From positions 1-28,381 of the IMG/VR virus record IMGVR_UViG_3300032288_000585: a DNA stretch of 28,381 nt. One strand, written 5' to 3'. A model generated the notes under the pieces. It searched no databases, was not told the origin of the DNA, and was given only the letters and a program-made list of their open reading frames with translations. Position 1 is the first letter of the stretch; each line of letters opens with the position of its first letter. Shown piece after piece: positions 1 to 7,312 of this stretch. The translations under genes were made by a program, and so were the position numbers. Origin of the DNA: a virus.

Positions 1-87
1 GGCCCATTTAGCTAGGGGGTCGTGAAAACACGCGCCCCAGACAAGCGCAATCGCGCAGGCGTACACCGCCAGGTGATGTCGTAACAT
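1..87 (-). CDS. N-terminus of an unidentified gene with a hydrophobic start (partial)
   Basis: An open frame starts with ATG at 87 and runs off the left edge with 29 codons and no stop. A strong ribosome binding site, GAGGAG, lies about 7 bases before the ATG, and a copy of the recurrent late promoter element lies at 107-122, so this looks like the first gene of a new leftward unit after the lysis genes. The first 20 residues are MLRHHLAVYACAIALVWGAC, a short basic head followed by a hydrophobic segment. This could be a signal peptide or membrane anchor. The position after holin and endolysin would suit a spanin or a virion protein, but too little is visible to decide. Confidence 0.5.
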   Translation of the reverse strand, partial: MLRHHLAVYACAIALVWGACFHDPLAKWA

Positions 88-106
88 AGAGTCTCCTCGT
101 TAGTTT

Positions 107-122
107 GCTATATACTAATGCA
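107..122 (-). promoter_or_regulatory. Late promoter element, copy 1 (weakest)
   Basis: The minus strand reads TTTGCATTAGT followed by ATATAG. The nine-base core TGCATTAGT (114-122) is identical to four other copies, all on the minus strand at the heads of gene blocks. This copy lacks the GGGC block: the position 15 bases upstream reads AGCCTT, and it overlaps the end of the endolysin gene (stop at 131), whose coding need may explain the difference. A start near 107 would give a leader of about 20 bases with a good GAGGAG site before the ATG at 87. Confidence 0.5.
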
Positions 123-130
123 AATTTATG

Positions 131-565
131 CTAAGAAAAGGCTCTTGTGCCTGTTTTGTCAATAATAAGCGCCTGCTTACGGGGCGCGGTGTCTTTAGTG
201 TTTGGCACGCTGATATGCGTCCAGGAGCCAAACTCTTCGATAATTTGATCAAATGGTATTCCTCCATCGATGCAGGCCTGTACGACCTGTTTGGGGGTCA
301 ATCCGGGGACTCTGATATCGGCGGCACAACCCAGCCTATGCTGGCTGGTGTCCTTGCTGCCAACAGAGTCGTTGACTGGTTTAGACCTGAATGCAGAGTT
401 TACAAGGATCGGCTTGTTTAGTAGCGATCTGACTTGCTCTAGTAACTCTGCGGTGCGTACTAAATTAGCCGTCTCGGTGGCGTTTGGGGTGTTGTCTAGC
501 CCCTTGCGTTGTGCCACCTCGCTGGCGGTTAGTTCTTCTAGTGTAAAGTTCGGGCTTACGTTCAT
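131..565 (-). CDS. Endolysin-type zinc peptidase, M15 family
   Basis: This 144-residue protein has the M15 (VanY/D-Ala-D-Ala carboxypeptidase-like, Peptidase_M15_3) signature: SAFRS at about 57-61, then SQHRLGCAAD at 74-83 (pattern SxHxxGxAxD) and WTHIS at 115-119. H76, D83 and H117 are the expected zinc ligands. Family members cut the peptide part of peptidoglycan, so the likely role is host lysis at the end of infection. There is no signal peptide, so export should depend on the holin. Its ATG overlaps the stop of the upstream holin gene, so the two are translationally coupled. The length is normal for small phage endolysins. Confidence 0.88.
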   Translation of the reverse strand: MNVSPNFTLEELTASEVAQRKGLDNTPNATETANLVRTAELLEQVRSLLNKPILVNSAFRSKPVNDSVGSKDTSQHRLGCAADIRVPGLTPKQVVQACIDGGIPFDQIIEEFGSWTHISVPNTKDTAPRKQALIIDKTGTRAFS

Positions 566-1065
566 TTTTTAAGCATTCCTTTAATCTCTTCGGTCTTGTC
601 CTTAGATCCCTGGCTCGAGCCAAAGTAAAAGGACAGCACCTGTCCCGCCGCCGAGGTAATAAACCCAAGGGCGAATATAATGATTTGTTGTTGGTCCTGT
701 GGCGTGTTGACGAACATGAGGATACCAATGAGGGAGAACGCCAGACCAACCACACCTAAAGCAAGGATAGGCACGACGGCCTTGTCTAGCTTTGTGGAGT
801 GCTCTGAGGTCGCCACGGCGGCGTATGCCTTGCGTGCCGAGTCACGATCTTGCGCGTCCATTTTGGCGTACTCTAGGTCCAACTCTTTTAACTTCATGGT
901 GAGCTCTGGGTTGCCGGTGAGGGCTTTTGTTACGCCCTCGACGGTGTCGTCTGGGATGCCTAGCTTGGAGGCGATCCAGCCCACCGCCGCGCCACCTGCC
1001 GGGCCAGCTACTGCGGTAGCCAGTACGGGCGCGACACCCTTTAGGATGGATAGTAGTGTATCCAT
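562..1065 (-). CDS. Holin, three-transmembrane GTA_holin_3TM type
   Basis: This 167-residue protein has an N-terminal Gly/Ala-rich hydrophobic stretch (about residues 8-35), a charged middle part with KELDLEYAKMDAQDRDSARK, and two further hydrophobic segments at about 95-117 and 128-147. It ends in a hydrophilic tail containing YFGSSQGSKDKTEEI. This arrangement and tail are typical of the gene-transfer-agent and phage holin family with three membrane passes. The role is to permeabilise the inner membrane and release or activate the endolysin. It overlaps the endolysin gene by four bases and follows a coiled-coil membrane protein gene by six bases. Confidence 0.82.
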   Translation of the reverse strand: MDTLLSILKGVAPVLATAVAGPAGGAAVGWIASKLGIPDDTVEGVTKALTGNPELTMKLKELDLEYAKMDAQDRDSARKAYAAVATSEHSTKLDKAVVPILALGVVGLAFSLIGILMFVNTPQDQQQIIIFALGFITSAAGQVLSFYFGSSQGSKDKTEEIKGMLKK

Positions 1066-1071
1066 TACTTC

Positions 1072-1515
1072 TTACCCCTTATGGCCCCATACAAGGTACC
1101 AGGCAATGACAGCAGCCACGAGGAAACAGTAGAGCTGTACTCTTTTAATTTTGTGTAGGTCTTGGTTAAACAGCTTTTCATTTTCTTTTTTCTCCTTTAA
1201 GAGACGCGCCTTGATGATCTGTATATCATCCCAGGCCTTGGGGCCGTAGTTTCGTATTACCTCGGCCTTCATCTTTTGCTCGAGGCGCTTTACTTCCTCG
1301 ATGATTTTGAACTCGTCAAACGCCTTTAGTATGGTCTGGTCGACGTGGACTTTCTGTGCCCTAATGCGCTCTTGGGCGCGTTGCTGGGCTAGGTCGGTTG
1401 CTTCTTTTTGTACGTTGGCGATGCTAGTCGACAGTTCCTTACTCACGCCGCGGGCGGAGTCAAGGGTGTTGCTAAGAGATTTTGCTCCTTCTAAAAAGCC
1501 GAATTGGTCTGACAT
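1072..1515 (-). CDS. Coiled-coil protein with one C-terminal membrane segment
   Basis: This 147-residue protein is predicted from composition to be long and alpha-helical: residues 20-120 are rich in Lys, Glu, Gln and Ala with heptad-like spacing, followed by a hydrophobic stretch VQLYCFLVAAVIAWYLVW near the end and a short GHKG tail. It is tail-anchored by topology. It sits between a 56-residue membrane peptide and the holin, so a lysis role (spanin-like or holin regulator) is plausible. Canonical i-spanins carry the membrane anchor at the N-terminus, so the orientation here is reversed. Its function is not recognised. Confidence 0.7.
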   Translation of the reverse strand: MSDQFGFLEGAKSLSNTLDSARGVSKELSTSIANVQKEATDLAQQRAQERIRAQKVHVDQTILKAFDEFKIIEEVKRLEQKMKAEVIRNYGPKAWDDIQIIKARLLKEKKENEKLFNQDLHKIKRVQLYCFLVAAVIAWYLVWGHKG

Positions 1516-1521
1516 TATCCA

Positions 1522-1692
1522 TTATTGTAGTTTTAAGAGTAGGGCGATCATGGTCGCCACAATGAATCCCACCGATCCGACTAGGATCTGCTCGATGCGT
1601 TTTAGTCTGGCGTTGATGCCGGCGTAGCGCTCGGCACAGACCGCCTCGTGCGCGGACAGCGCGGCTTCGTTTTTATCTATTAGGTCGGACAT
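1522..1692 (-). CDS. Small phage membrane protein, 56 residues
   Basis: ATG at 1692 and TAA at 1522 encode 56 residues beginning MSDLIDKNEAALSAHEAVCA. The N-terminal half is a charged helix (residues 1-36). The C-terminal half, LVGSVGFIVATMIALLLKLQ, is one clear membrane segment. Short proteins with an amphipathic helix, a C-terminal membrane segment and an AHEAVCAERY-like stretch are common in phage lysis regions and recall XhlA-type holin partners, though homology is not claimed. It lies directly after the cupin gene and six bases before the coiled-coil gene. Confidence 0.72.
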   Translation of the reverse strand: MSDLIDKNEAALSAHEAVCAERYAGINARLKRIEQILVGSVGFIVATMIALLLKLQ

Positions 1693-1971
1693 TTAATATT
1701 TACCCTCTGCGAATACGTTTACAAATACTGTGTTATCTTCCAGTGCCTCGATCTCATGCCACTTGTTGGCGATCAAATTAACGGGCTGTGTATCCTTGGT
1801 CATTACTAATTCTTTATCTTTTACTCGCACTACACAAGAACCTGCATTACACATGGTTGCGTGGCTATAAGCGTGTTCATGTCTTGGCAGTCCCTCGCCT
1901 TTGTTGGCGTGATACACATTAAGCTGTGTGCCATCATAGGTAAATTGAAAACGAGGGGCTACTGTAATCAT
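1693..1971 (-). CDS. Small cupin-fold protein
   Basis: This 92-residue protein has alternating short hydrophobic strands and the metal-ligand-like pattern HEHAYSHATMCNAGSC (about 31-46). A later His follows in ANKWHEIEAL, as expected for the two conserved cupin motifs. The length corresponds to a single-domain cupin. Cupins bind metals or small sugars or act as isomerases or dioxygenases, and the substrate cannot be read here. Its ATG overlaps the stop of the preceding gene (ATGA), and the 56-residue membrane gene starts directly after its stop. It sits between the fibre genes and lysis genes, so it could be a virion or host-modifying auxiliary protein. Confidence 0.6.
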   Translation of the reverse strand: MITVAPRFQFTYDGTQLNVYHANKGEGLPRHEHAYSHATMCNAGSCVVRVKDKELVMTKDTQPVNLIANKWHEIEALEDNTVFVNVFAEGKY

Positions 1972-2264
1972 AGTGTCTGAGTACCCTCAGTCGTTGGTTG
2001 TTGAGCTGGTGGATTTGGTTTAGGTTCATTAGTTGTGCAAACTGTGCCATCCCAAGTAAATCCAATAGATGCCACTCCAATTTGTTCAGTCAAAACATAG
2101 TCGGTCTTTTCAGCATTTAATTCCCAAACCATTGCTGGGGTAGTTGCCTGAACTAGCATTGTGTAGCCTTCTGGTGGTTTCCATGTATTTGTATCGCCAT
2201 CCCAAACGCAAATGTTGTCCACTACATTATCAAGATTAACCATTAAATAATTTTGAGTTGTCAT
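1968..2264 (-). CDS. Tail-fibre-associated small protein, possible fibre chaperone
   Basis: This 98-residue protein contains VVDNICVWDGDTNTWKPPEG (residues 14-33) and IGFTWDGTVCTT near the end, followed by a Pro-rich tail. This pattern (annotated value, PPEG, IGWTYDGT, poly-Pro tail) is seen in many small phage proteins next to fibre genes and is often annotated as tail-fibre assembly-like. It lies six bases after the glycine-rich adhesin gene and overlaps the cupin gene start by four bases. The assembly role is inferred from neighbourhood. Confidence 0.5.
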   Translation of the reverse strand: MTTQNYLMVNLDNVVDNICVWDGDTNTWKPPEGYTMLVQATTPAMVWELNAEKTDYVLTEQIGVASIGFTWDGTVCTTNEPKPNPPAQQPTTEGTQTL

Positions 2265-2270
2265 ATTAAT

Positions 2271-3014
2271 TTACCATTCAAAAATTACAGCTCCAGCAGC
2301 ACCATTACCTCTTGTGCCGCTTGAGCTACCACCGCCACCGCCACCGTAAACTGACCCAGTTGACGAAGATAAACCGCCCGCTCCCAATAACGAATTCCCG
2401 CCATTTCCGCCAAAATTAGCAGCAGCAGCTCCATAAAATGCGTTGGATAACACTTGTCCAGGCATTCCATTTCCGCCTGGTATATTGATTGTTCCATTAG
2501 TTGCAGTCCCACCAGCACCTCCCGCACCAGCACCAGTAGCACTATTACTTCCATCCCCACCAACGTTTCCGCCACCACCAGTAGTTGTTGTTACAGTTTG
2601 CGTTCCTGATGCTACGGTAGAGTTTCCACCGCTAGTTGATGTGCCGCCAGCACCAATAGTTACTGCTAAAGTGTTTCCTGGGGTTAATCCTGTTAAATAC
2701 CTGATTGCACATCCCCCCGAACCGCCACCACCTCCCGCATTGTATTGTGTAGACACACCACAACCACTTGGAGTATATTGCGCATTAGAACCTCCTCTAC
2801 CGCCACCACCCACTACTGTTATTTTAAGTGTGGTAATTCCTGTTGGAATAGTAAATGTGCCGTTGCTTGTAAATACTTGACCTTGGGCGCCAGAAGAGCT
2901 ACCCAAAGCAGCGCTGGTCCAAATAGTTCCATTAGAGACTAAAACGTTACCAGAAGTGCCAGGAAGAACACCTCCAGTTCCACCAACAGCGGGGTTTACG
3001 ATTGTTAATGGCAT
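2271..3014 (-). CDS. Glycine-rich tail adhesin
   Basis: This 247-residue protein has an N-terminal 45-residue part, then a beta segment (TFTIPTGITTLKITVVGGGG), then long Gly-rich stretches up to a closing AAGAVIFEW. The scheme of a strand entering a polyglycine bundle and a final V-I-F/V-E-W strand is that of the glycine-rich domain found at tips of phage fibres, analogous to the polyglycine sandwich of T-even gp38 adhesins. The role would be receptor binding. The Gly-rich loops differ in length and composition, as expected for variable binding loops. Confidence 0.72.
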   Translation of the reverse strand: MPLTIVNPAVGGTGGVLPGTSGNVLVSNGTIWTSAALGSSSGAQGQVFTSNGTFTIPTGITTLKITVVGGGGRGGSNAQYTPSGCGVSTQYNAGGGGGSGGCAIRYLTGLTPGNTLAVTIGAGGTSTSGGNSTVASGTQTVTTTTGGGGNVGGDGSNSATGAGAGGAGGTATNGTINIPGGNGMPGQVLSNAFYGAAAANFGGNGGNSLLGAGGLSSSTGSVYGGGGGGSSSGTRGNGAAGAVIFEW

Positions 3015-3023
3015 AGTTATTCC

Positions 3024-3551
3024 TTATTCATACAAAATGTTAATAGTGCCAGCATCGAATGTATCTGTGCCGTTTACTGTCGTAATGCGAACTTGTGTAA
3101 GAATGTCAGATAAAGTTTTATCACCGCCACCCATAGCAGTCGTTGTAGTATTATTTTTAGTGTAATGTGATGAAATCCAAATATTACCTGAAATGTTTGT
3201 TATAACCATATGACCACTTACTGTGTTTGTGGCAGTTGTAGAACGAATTATAAAACCTGCTGTGCTATTTGATACAGCAGTAGAAGAACTAACTATTACC
3301 CCACTAGTAGAAACATATCCAGTAGTTTCAATACCACCAGAATCACCAAGTTGCACAAGAATTTCAGAAGTTCCGCTAGTAGAAACACCATTAAACATCA
3401 CAGTAATTCTTTTTACCCAGCTTGGAATGCTAGTGAAGTCAATAACTGTAGGGCTTCCTGTAGCGGCATTTACAGCAGTTCCGCTAGTAATTAAAGTTCC
3501 GCCTGAGTTTGCGTTTGAGCCAACGGTGGCTAGGTTGACGGCTTTTGTCAT
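3024..3551 (-). CDS. Virion or fibre protein, beta-rich
   Basis: This 175-residue protein is rich in Thr, Ser, Gly and Val with regular short strands and no charged coils, typical of a beta-sandwich fibre head. The segment SIPSWVKRITVMFNGVSTSG (about 41-60) and the later NTVSGHMVITNISGNIWISS fit a phage fibre domain often found as a separate small gene. Its ATG overlaps the stop of the 73-residue protein upstream (ATGA). It is probably part of the receptor-binding apparatus. No specific family is assigned. Confidence 0.55.
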   Translation of the reverse strand: MTKAVNLATVGSNANSGGTLITSGTAVNAATGSPTVIDFTSIPSWVKRITVMFNGVSTSGTSEILVQLGDSGGIETTGYVSTSGVIVSSSTAVSNSTAGFIIRSTTATNTVSGHMVITNISGNIWISSHYTKNNTTTTAMGGGDKTLSDILTQVRITTVNGTDTFDAGTINILYE

Positions 3552-3769
3552 ACTGATAACCCTTTCAATTCTTCTAGCGTAGTAGCTTGGTCTGCTAGTT
3601 GTGTAATATCACGAAGGCGTTGTTTCTCAGCCACGATTGCAGAAGTATCAGAACCGCTTTCTAATGCCCGTTGAAACGCTACATCCTGTGCTTCTAATAG
3701 CGGAGTGCGTTCTGCTCTTAGGCGGTCTTTAGTAATTTCTTTAGCTTTGTCAAAGTTAATCGTAATCAT
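3548..3769 (-). CDS. Small helical fibre-associated protein
   Basis: The chosen start is the ATG at 3769, giving 73 residues that begin MITINFDKAKEITKDRLRAE. It overlaps the stop of the preceding gene as ATGA and has GGGAG upstream at good spacing. An in-frame ATG five codons earlier is less likely. The protein is helical, with the frequent phage pattern FDKAKEI..DRLRAERTPLLEAQDVAFQRALE and a C-terminal ATTLEELKGL. Such proteins accompany fibre genes in many phages and may be assembly chaperones. This is inferred from context. Confidence 0.6.
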   Translation of the reverse strand: MITINFDKAKEITKDRLRAERTPLLEAQDVAFQRALESGSDTSAIVAEKQRLRDITQLADQATTLEELKGLSV

Positions 3770-3951
3770 TCTTGATACTCCCATGCGTTACGGAATGTGC
3801 GGTCTGTAGGAATGTCTGATACATCTACAATCTTGTATGGTTTGCCAGCAGGTACATCTTTGGCGGCAATTTCTTCAATTGTTAATCCGCAATCGGCTGG
3901 CACAATAATTGCTACACCATCGTCTGTTGGGTAAATAATTCGTTGGTTCAT
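3766..3951 (-). CDS. Small conserved fibre-cluster protein, 61 residues
   Basis: This 61-residue protein, MNQRIIYPTDDGVAIIVPAD at the start and DRTFRNAWEYQE at the end, matches a pattern I recognise from many phage genomes beside fibre genes: GKPYKIVDVSDIPTDRTFRN. Function is unknown. Its place between the 315-residue fibre and the helical 73-residue protein suggests that both small proteins assist that fibre. Its stop overlaps the next ATG. Confidence 0.6.
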   Translation of the reverse strand: MNQRIIYPTDDGVAIIVPADCGLTIEEIAAKDVPAGKPYKIVDVSDIPTDRTFRNAWEYQE

Positions 3952-3964
3952 TTATTTCTCCTGA

Positions 3965-4912
3965 TTAGCGGAATATAGTTACAGCAACAATTGCACAATC
4001 ATATTTAGTGCCACCAGTAATTGCGGTATTAAATCTTAAACCTGATGTGGTAACTTGATTTGCACCATCTAGCATAAGTGGAAAAATGTTCTGAAATGTT
4101 ACTGAACCTGTATTGGAATTTTGACTAGCAAATGACCAAGAATAATTAGCATCAGGCATAGCAGTAGTAAAGTTAACTGTGTAGTCACCAGTATTGTTGT
4201 CTGTAATACTTGTTACATTCCCACTAGCACGAATGGCTACAGTACCAGTACCATTAAAGTTTACCCATGCACGACAGCCGTATGCAGTAGCGACAGAGCC
4301 GTAACCTGAGTTAAAAGACAAGTCACCACCAGATGTCCAAGATGGTCCACCAGTAGAAATTTTTTCTGGAAGTACAGCCCCACTCTGAATATATGTATCG
4401 TTTACCGAACCCGCTGTTGCTGGGATGGCGTTAAGGACTGAGCTAACTAAGAAACTAACAGTCTCAATTAAATCACCTGTTGTAGCTCCAACTGCTAAAA
4501 CGACAGTCGTACCGTTAGTGGCTGTGTAGTCAGCCGAGCCAAGCAATACACCATTACGATAAACATCAATAAAGCCAGGTGTGTACGATGGTGGTGTGAA
4601 GGTAGTCTGTCCTGAAGTGGCGGTGAACTCGGTCTGAGTTCTGTATGCTGTAGTAACAACACCGCTTGCTGGGATACCTAAGAAACGCACCGAGATATTG
4701 CCCGTACCAGAAGGAGGTGCAACCGAGAAGGTTAGGGTCGTACCGCTAACCGAGTAGGTCGATGGGTCTTGTAGTACGCCCGTGATAGCTACCAGAATCG
4801 AAGCAGTATTTGCTGGTGCAGCCGATAGTGTAAAAGCAGTTTGCGAACCCGTACCGTTAAATTGGTCGGTAAGGAAGGCTACTGTAGTGGGTTGATTACC
4901 TATATATGCCAT
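3965..4912 (-). CDS. Tail fibre protein with two N-terminal beta modules
   Basis: This 315-residue protein begins MAYIGNQPTTVAFLTDQFNG. Residues 17-80 (DQFNGTGSQTAFTL to ISVRFLG) form one beta module, and residues 90-155 (RTQTEFTATSGQTTFTPPSY onward) repeat the same layout. The first module is paralogous to the N-terminus of the 457-residue fibre at 5594-6967, so it is probably the virion-attachment part. The C-terminal 130 residues contain SWSFASQNSNTGS and YDCAIVAVTIFR and should be the variable, host-contacting part. TAATG-type coupling (4912) joins it to the C1q-like gene. Confidence 0.72.
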   Translation of the reverse strand: MAYIGNQPTTVAFLTDQFNGTGSQTAFTLSAAPANTASILVAITGVLQDPSTYSVSGTTLTFSVAPPSGTGNISVRFLGIPASGVVTTAYRTQTEFTATSGQTTFTPPSYTPGFIDVYRNGVLLGSADYTATNGTTVVLAVGATTGDLIETVSFLVSSVLNAIPATAGSVNDTYIQSGAVLPEKISTGGPSWTSGGDLSFNSGYGSVATAYGCRAWVNFNGTGTVAIRASGNVTSITDNNTGDYTVNFTTAMPDANYSWSFASQNSNTGSVTFQNIFPLMLDGANQVTTSGLRFNTAITGGTKYDCAIVAVTIFR

Positions 4913-5397
4913 TATGCTGCCCTCATTAAACAGGCTGAAAATTGTGATGTAGCTGCTGCGGTTGAAAAAGCAAAATTAGCAGTTCCTGTGCCATTTACTA
5001 AACCATAGACCTCTAAATAATCAGTTGTTCCATTCATATAAATAATAGAACTTACTTGCATCATTACAGTTGCTGTTGCCGTTAAATTTGCACCAATATT
5101 ACTTCTAGCAATTTCTGAGCCATTTTTATAAATAAAAGTAATCATTGATGTAAAAGTACTTGCTGCTGTCCCTCTTACTACTGCATTTACTTGATAATAA
5201 CCAGCAACAGTAGGTGTAAAACGATTATTTGTAGTATCAAAATTAGAATTAGTATCAAAGTTTTCTGTATCAATGGCTACTTTTGTTGCAGTGTTTAAAG
5301 TAACTGTTTGAGTTGCAGAAGCATAAGCACTAAACGCTGGACCAGTACCAGCCACGCCTGTAGATAAAGCTGGTTGAGGTAGTGTACTTACTGGCAT
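4912..5397 (-). CDS. C1q/TNF-like jelly-roll receptor-binding protein
   Basis: This 161-residue protein carries a C1q-like layout: FSAYASATQTVTLNTATKVA (about 22-41), then NSNFDTTNNRFTPTVAGYYQ (51-70) with the hallmark FTPTVAGYYQVNA, and a closing strand TSQFSACLMRA. C1q/TNF jelly rolls form trimers and are used as fibre heads in phages. The role is likely host recognition. It overlaps the genes on both sides by one base, so it is translationally coupled within the fibre series. Confidence 0.72.
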   Translation of the reverse strand: MPVSTLPQPALSTGVAGTGPAFSAYASATQTVTLNTATKVAIDTENFDTNSNFDTTNNRFTPTVAGYYQVNAVVRGTAASTFTSMITFIYKNGSEIARSNIGANLTATATVMMQVSSIIYMNGTTDYLEVYGLVNGTGTANFAFSTAAATSQFSACLMRAA

Positions 5398-5597
5398 TAT
5401 GGTAACTCCTTAATAAAGTCTTTTGCTGCTTGGGCGGTCATTGTATTACCCTCTGCGTCTTGTAGTTCACCGCCATTTTTTAGATATTCTTGAAACTCAG
5501 GATTATCAGCAACACAAGTTACTCGGCATAATCCATCGTCATCAATACGACCAAATACTGTGCCATCTTCGGTTTGGCTAATAATTTTATAAATCAT
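5397..5597 (-). CDS. Small fibre-cluster protein, 66 residues
   Basis: The start is set at the ATG at 5597, which overlaps the TGA of the 457-residue fibre gene (ATGA) and has GGAG at suitable distance. An in-frame ATG at 5612 would overlap the fibre gene by 19 bases and is less likely. The protein is acidic and begins MIYKIISQTEDGTVFGRIDD. Its end TAQAAKDFIKELP looks helical. Function is unknown. By analogy with the 61- and 73-residue proteins it may be a fibre-specific helper. Confidence 0.55.
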   Translation of the reverse strand: MIYKIISQTEDGTVFGRIDDDGLCRVTCVADNPEFQEYLKNGGELQDAEGNTMTAQAAKDFIKELP

Positions 5598-6967
5598 AAT
5601 TCTGCACTCCATGCTAGGTAAGCAGTAGTATTAGCTGCTCTTCCAAATCCGCCATAACCAGCAGTTAAACCTGATGCTACTGTCAATACAGTTGTTGAGG
5701 AATATGTTGTTGCCAAGCTAAAAGTTGGGACAGCAGAACAGGCTACTGTGCTTGTGCTTCTTACTTCGTAATTTGCGGCAGTTCCGTTTTGTTCTAATGC
5801 AGTAGGAGCGGTTCGCATTTCAACAGGAAATTTATTACAAGCATTAAAAGTTGTTGTGGTTACAGAATATCCAGTTTCAGTAAGAGGAGCACTTAAAACT
5901 TGCGGAAAAACTTTGTAATAATACCTCTGACACAAAGCCAACTCAGCACCATACGAACCACCAGCTAATGTGAAGGTCGTTGCCTGTGTGCCTACTTCAA
6001 GCATTACGCCTGTGATGTAGAAAGTTGCTCCGTTTGTGCCGACTACGGATGTTGCTCCTGTAGCACCATAAAAAGTAGAACCTGACCAAGCACCAGCAGT
6101 ACCACTAACAGATGAGCCAACACCTAAACCAAATCGTAAATTAAGTCCTGTGCCGTTTGTTGTTCCCCAAGTCCCAGTTGTATCGCCAGCAATAGTGATT
6201 GTTTCATATTCCCATGTATTAGCTGATGAAATAGTATATGTGAATGGGTAACTTCTTGAAGAACCATCATTATTAATTACACCGCCAAAAGTACCAGTAA
6301 GGGAACTACGCACCCAAAAAGATAAAGTTACTGTTTTAGCGTTAGCTGTTCCCCATCCCAAATCAGCAATGTTAAAACCTTCAATTTGTTGTGCAACTGT
6401 AAATAATTCAGAAGCACCTACTGTGTAAGCAGAAGATGATGTAACTCCTAAATAATTAGTAAAACCAGCAGGCGGTGTTACAGAACCAGCATTTCTTTGA
6501 ACTGTAAATTTGGAAGTTTGCGATAAACTTGAATACCATCTATCCAAACTATATTGACCGCTAGTAGGTGTAATAGAAGCACCAGCATTACGCTGGTCAA
6601 TCACCATATTGCCGTTAATAATTCTGTTTTTGAACGAAATACCCAAGTCTTGTTGGGTATCTGAATTTAGTTGGTTCCAGCCTACTGTTCCCTGTCCTGT
6701 GGCAATAGTCTGAGTCGTGGTGCTGAGGTAACGCACATAGACGTTCTGTGTACCAGCCGATGGAGCAGAGGTAAAGGTGATGGTAGTACCGCTAATGGTA
6801 TAGCCAGCATTTGGTTGTTGGACTACGTTATTAACTACTGCTTCAACGTCATTTTGACTAGCAACTGTGCGAGTTAAAGTAAACGCAGTCTGTGAGCCTG
6901 TGCCGTTGAAATAGTCAGTTCCAGAGATAAAACTCTGGGTAGTTGGTGTATTTCCGAGGTATGACAT
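5594..6967 (-). CDS. Large tail fibre protein
   Basis: This 457-residue protein begins MSYLGNTPTTQSFISGTDYF. Residues 18-80 (YFNGTGSQTAFTL to NVYVRYLST) are the same N-terminal module as in the 315-residue fibre, presumably the attachment domain. Residues 105-200 hold the widespread phage pattern FKNRIINGNMVIDQRNAGAS followed by SLDRWY and FTVQR, which is part of a lectin-like beta sandwich domain. A later ITGVMLEVGTQATTF and ELALCQRYYYK complete that pattern. The C-terminal 110 residues should be the variable head. It is the longest adhesin of the series apart from the collagen-like one. Confidence 0.75.
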   Translation of the reverse strand: MSYLGNTPTTQSFISGTDYFNGTGSQTAFTLTRTVASQNDVEAVVNNVVQQPNAGYTISGTTITFTSAPSAGTQNVYVRYLSTTTQTIATGQGTVGWNQLNSDTQQDLGISFKNRIINGNMVIDQRNAGASITPTSGQYSLDRWYSSLSQTSKFTVQRNAGSVTPPAGFTNYLGVTSSSAYTVGASELFTVAQQIEGFNIADLGWGTANAKTVTLSFWVRSSLTGTFGGVINNDGSSRSYPFTYTISSANTWEYETITIAGDTTGTWGTTNGTGLNLRFGLGVGSSVSGTAGAWSGSTFYGATGATSVVGTNGATFYITGVMLEVGTQATTFTLAGGSYGAELALCQRYYYKVFPQVLSAPLTETGYSVTTTTFNACNKFPVEMRTAPTALEQNGTAANYEVRSTSTVACSAVPTFSLATTYSSTTVLTVASGLTAGYGGFGRAANTTAYLAWSAEL

Positions 6968-6976
6968 AGTTTCCTC

Positions 6977-7303
6977 TTAGGTGATGTTCAACACGCTAGT
7001 TACAACGTCTGCCGATGATGCAGCCGAAGAGACGACCTTTAACGCATCGCCGGTAATTAATACAACCTTTTGATCTCCCCCTACAATAACTAACGAACTG
7101 CCTACTGGCACGGTTGCCGTCTCAATCAAATAATAATCAACCGCAGAGCGTGTGATGTAAGCATTTACCGTGATTGGTGATGTTGTAGTGTTAGCAACAG
7201 ACATGCCGATAACGGTCGTCTGTGTGCTCGCACCAACCGTCACCACCGTGGCGGCAGAAGTGCCAACGTCTTTGTTAACATAACTTGTAAATGTATTTGC
7301 CAT
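6977..7303 (-). CDS. Small structural protein of the fibre region
   Basis: This 108-residue protein, MANTFTSYVNKDVGTSAATV at the start, is a compact beta-rich protein with the pattern TVIGMSVANTTTSPITVNAY and a final DVVTSVLNIT. I recognise the pattern from many phage genomes, where it lies next to fibre genes and is annotated as structural or hypothetical. It is probably a virion component or baseplate-to-fibre adaptor. That placement is inferred only from neighbours. Confidence 0.6.
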   Translation of the reverse strand: MANTFTSYVNKDVGTSAATVVTVGASTQTTVIGMSVANTTTSPITVNAYITRSAVDYYLIETATVPVGSSLVIVGGDQKVVLITGDALKVVSSAASSADVVTSVLNIT

Positions 7304-7312
7304 TTGTTTTCC

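Noticed and set aside
465-755. A 96-codon frame across the holin and endolysin junction
   Set aside because: It overlaps two well-supported genes, and its peptide is Arg-rich and irregular, as is usual for a shadow frame.
5794-5801. A further CTAATGCA match to the late promoter core
   Set aside because: It lies inside a fibre gene, reads TGCATTAGAAC rather than TGCATTAGT, and has no GGGC box at the right spacing.
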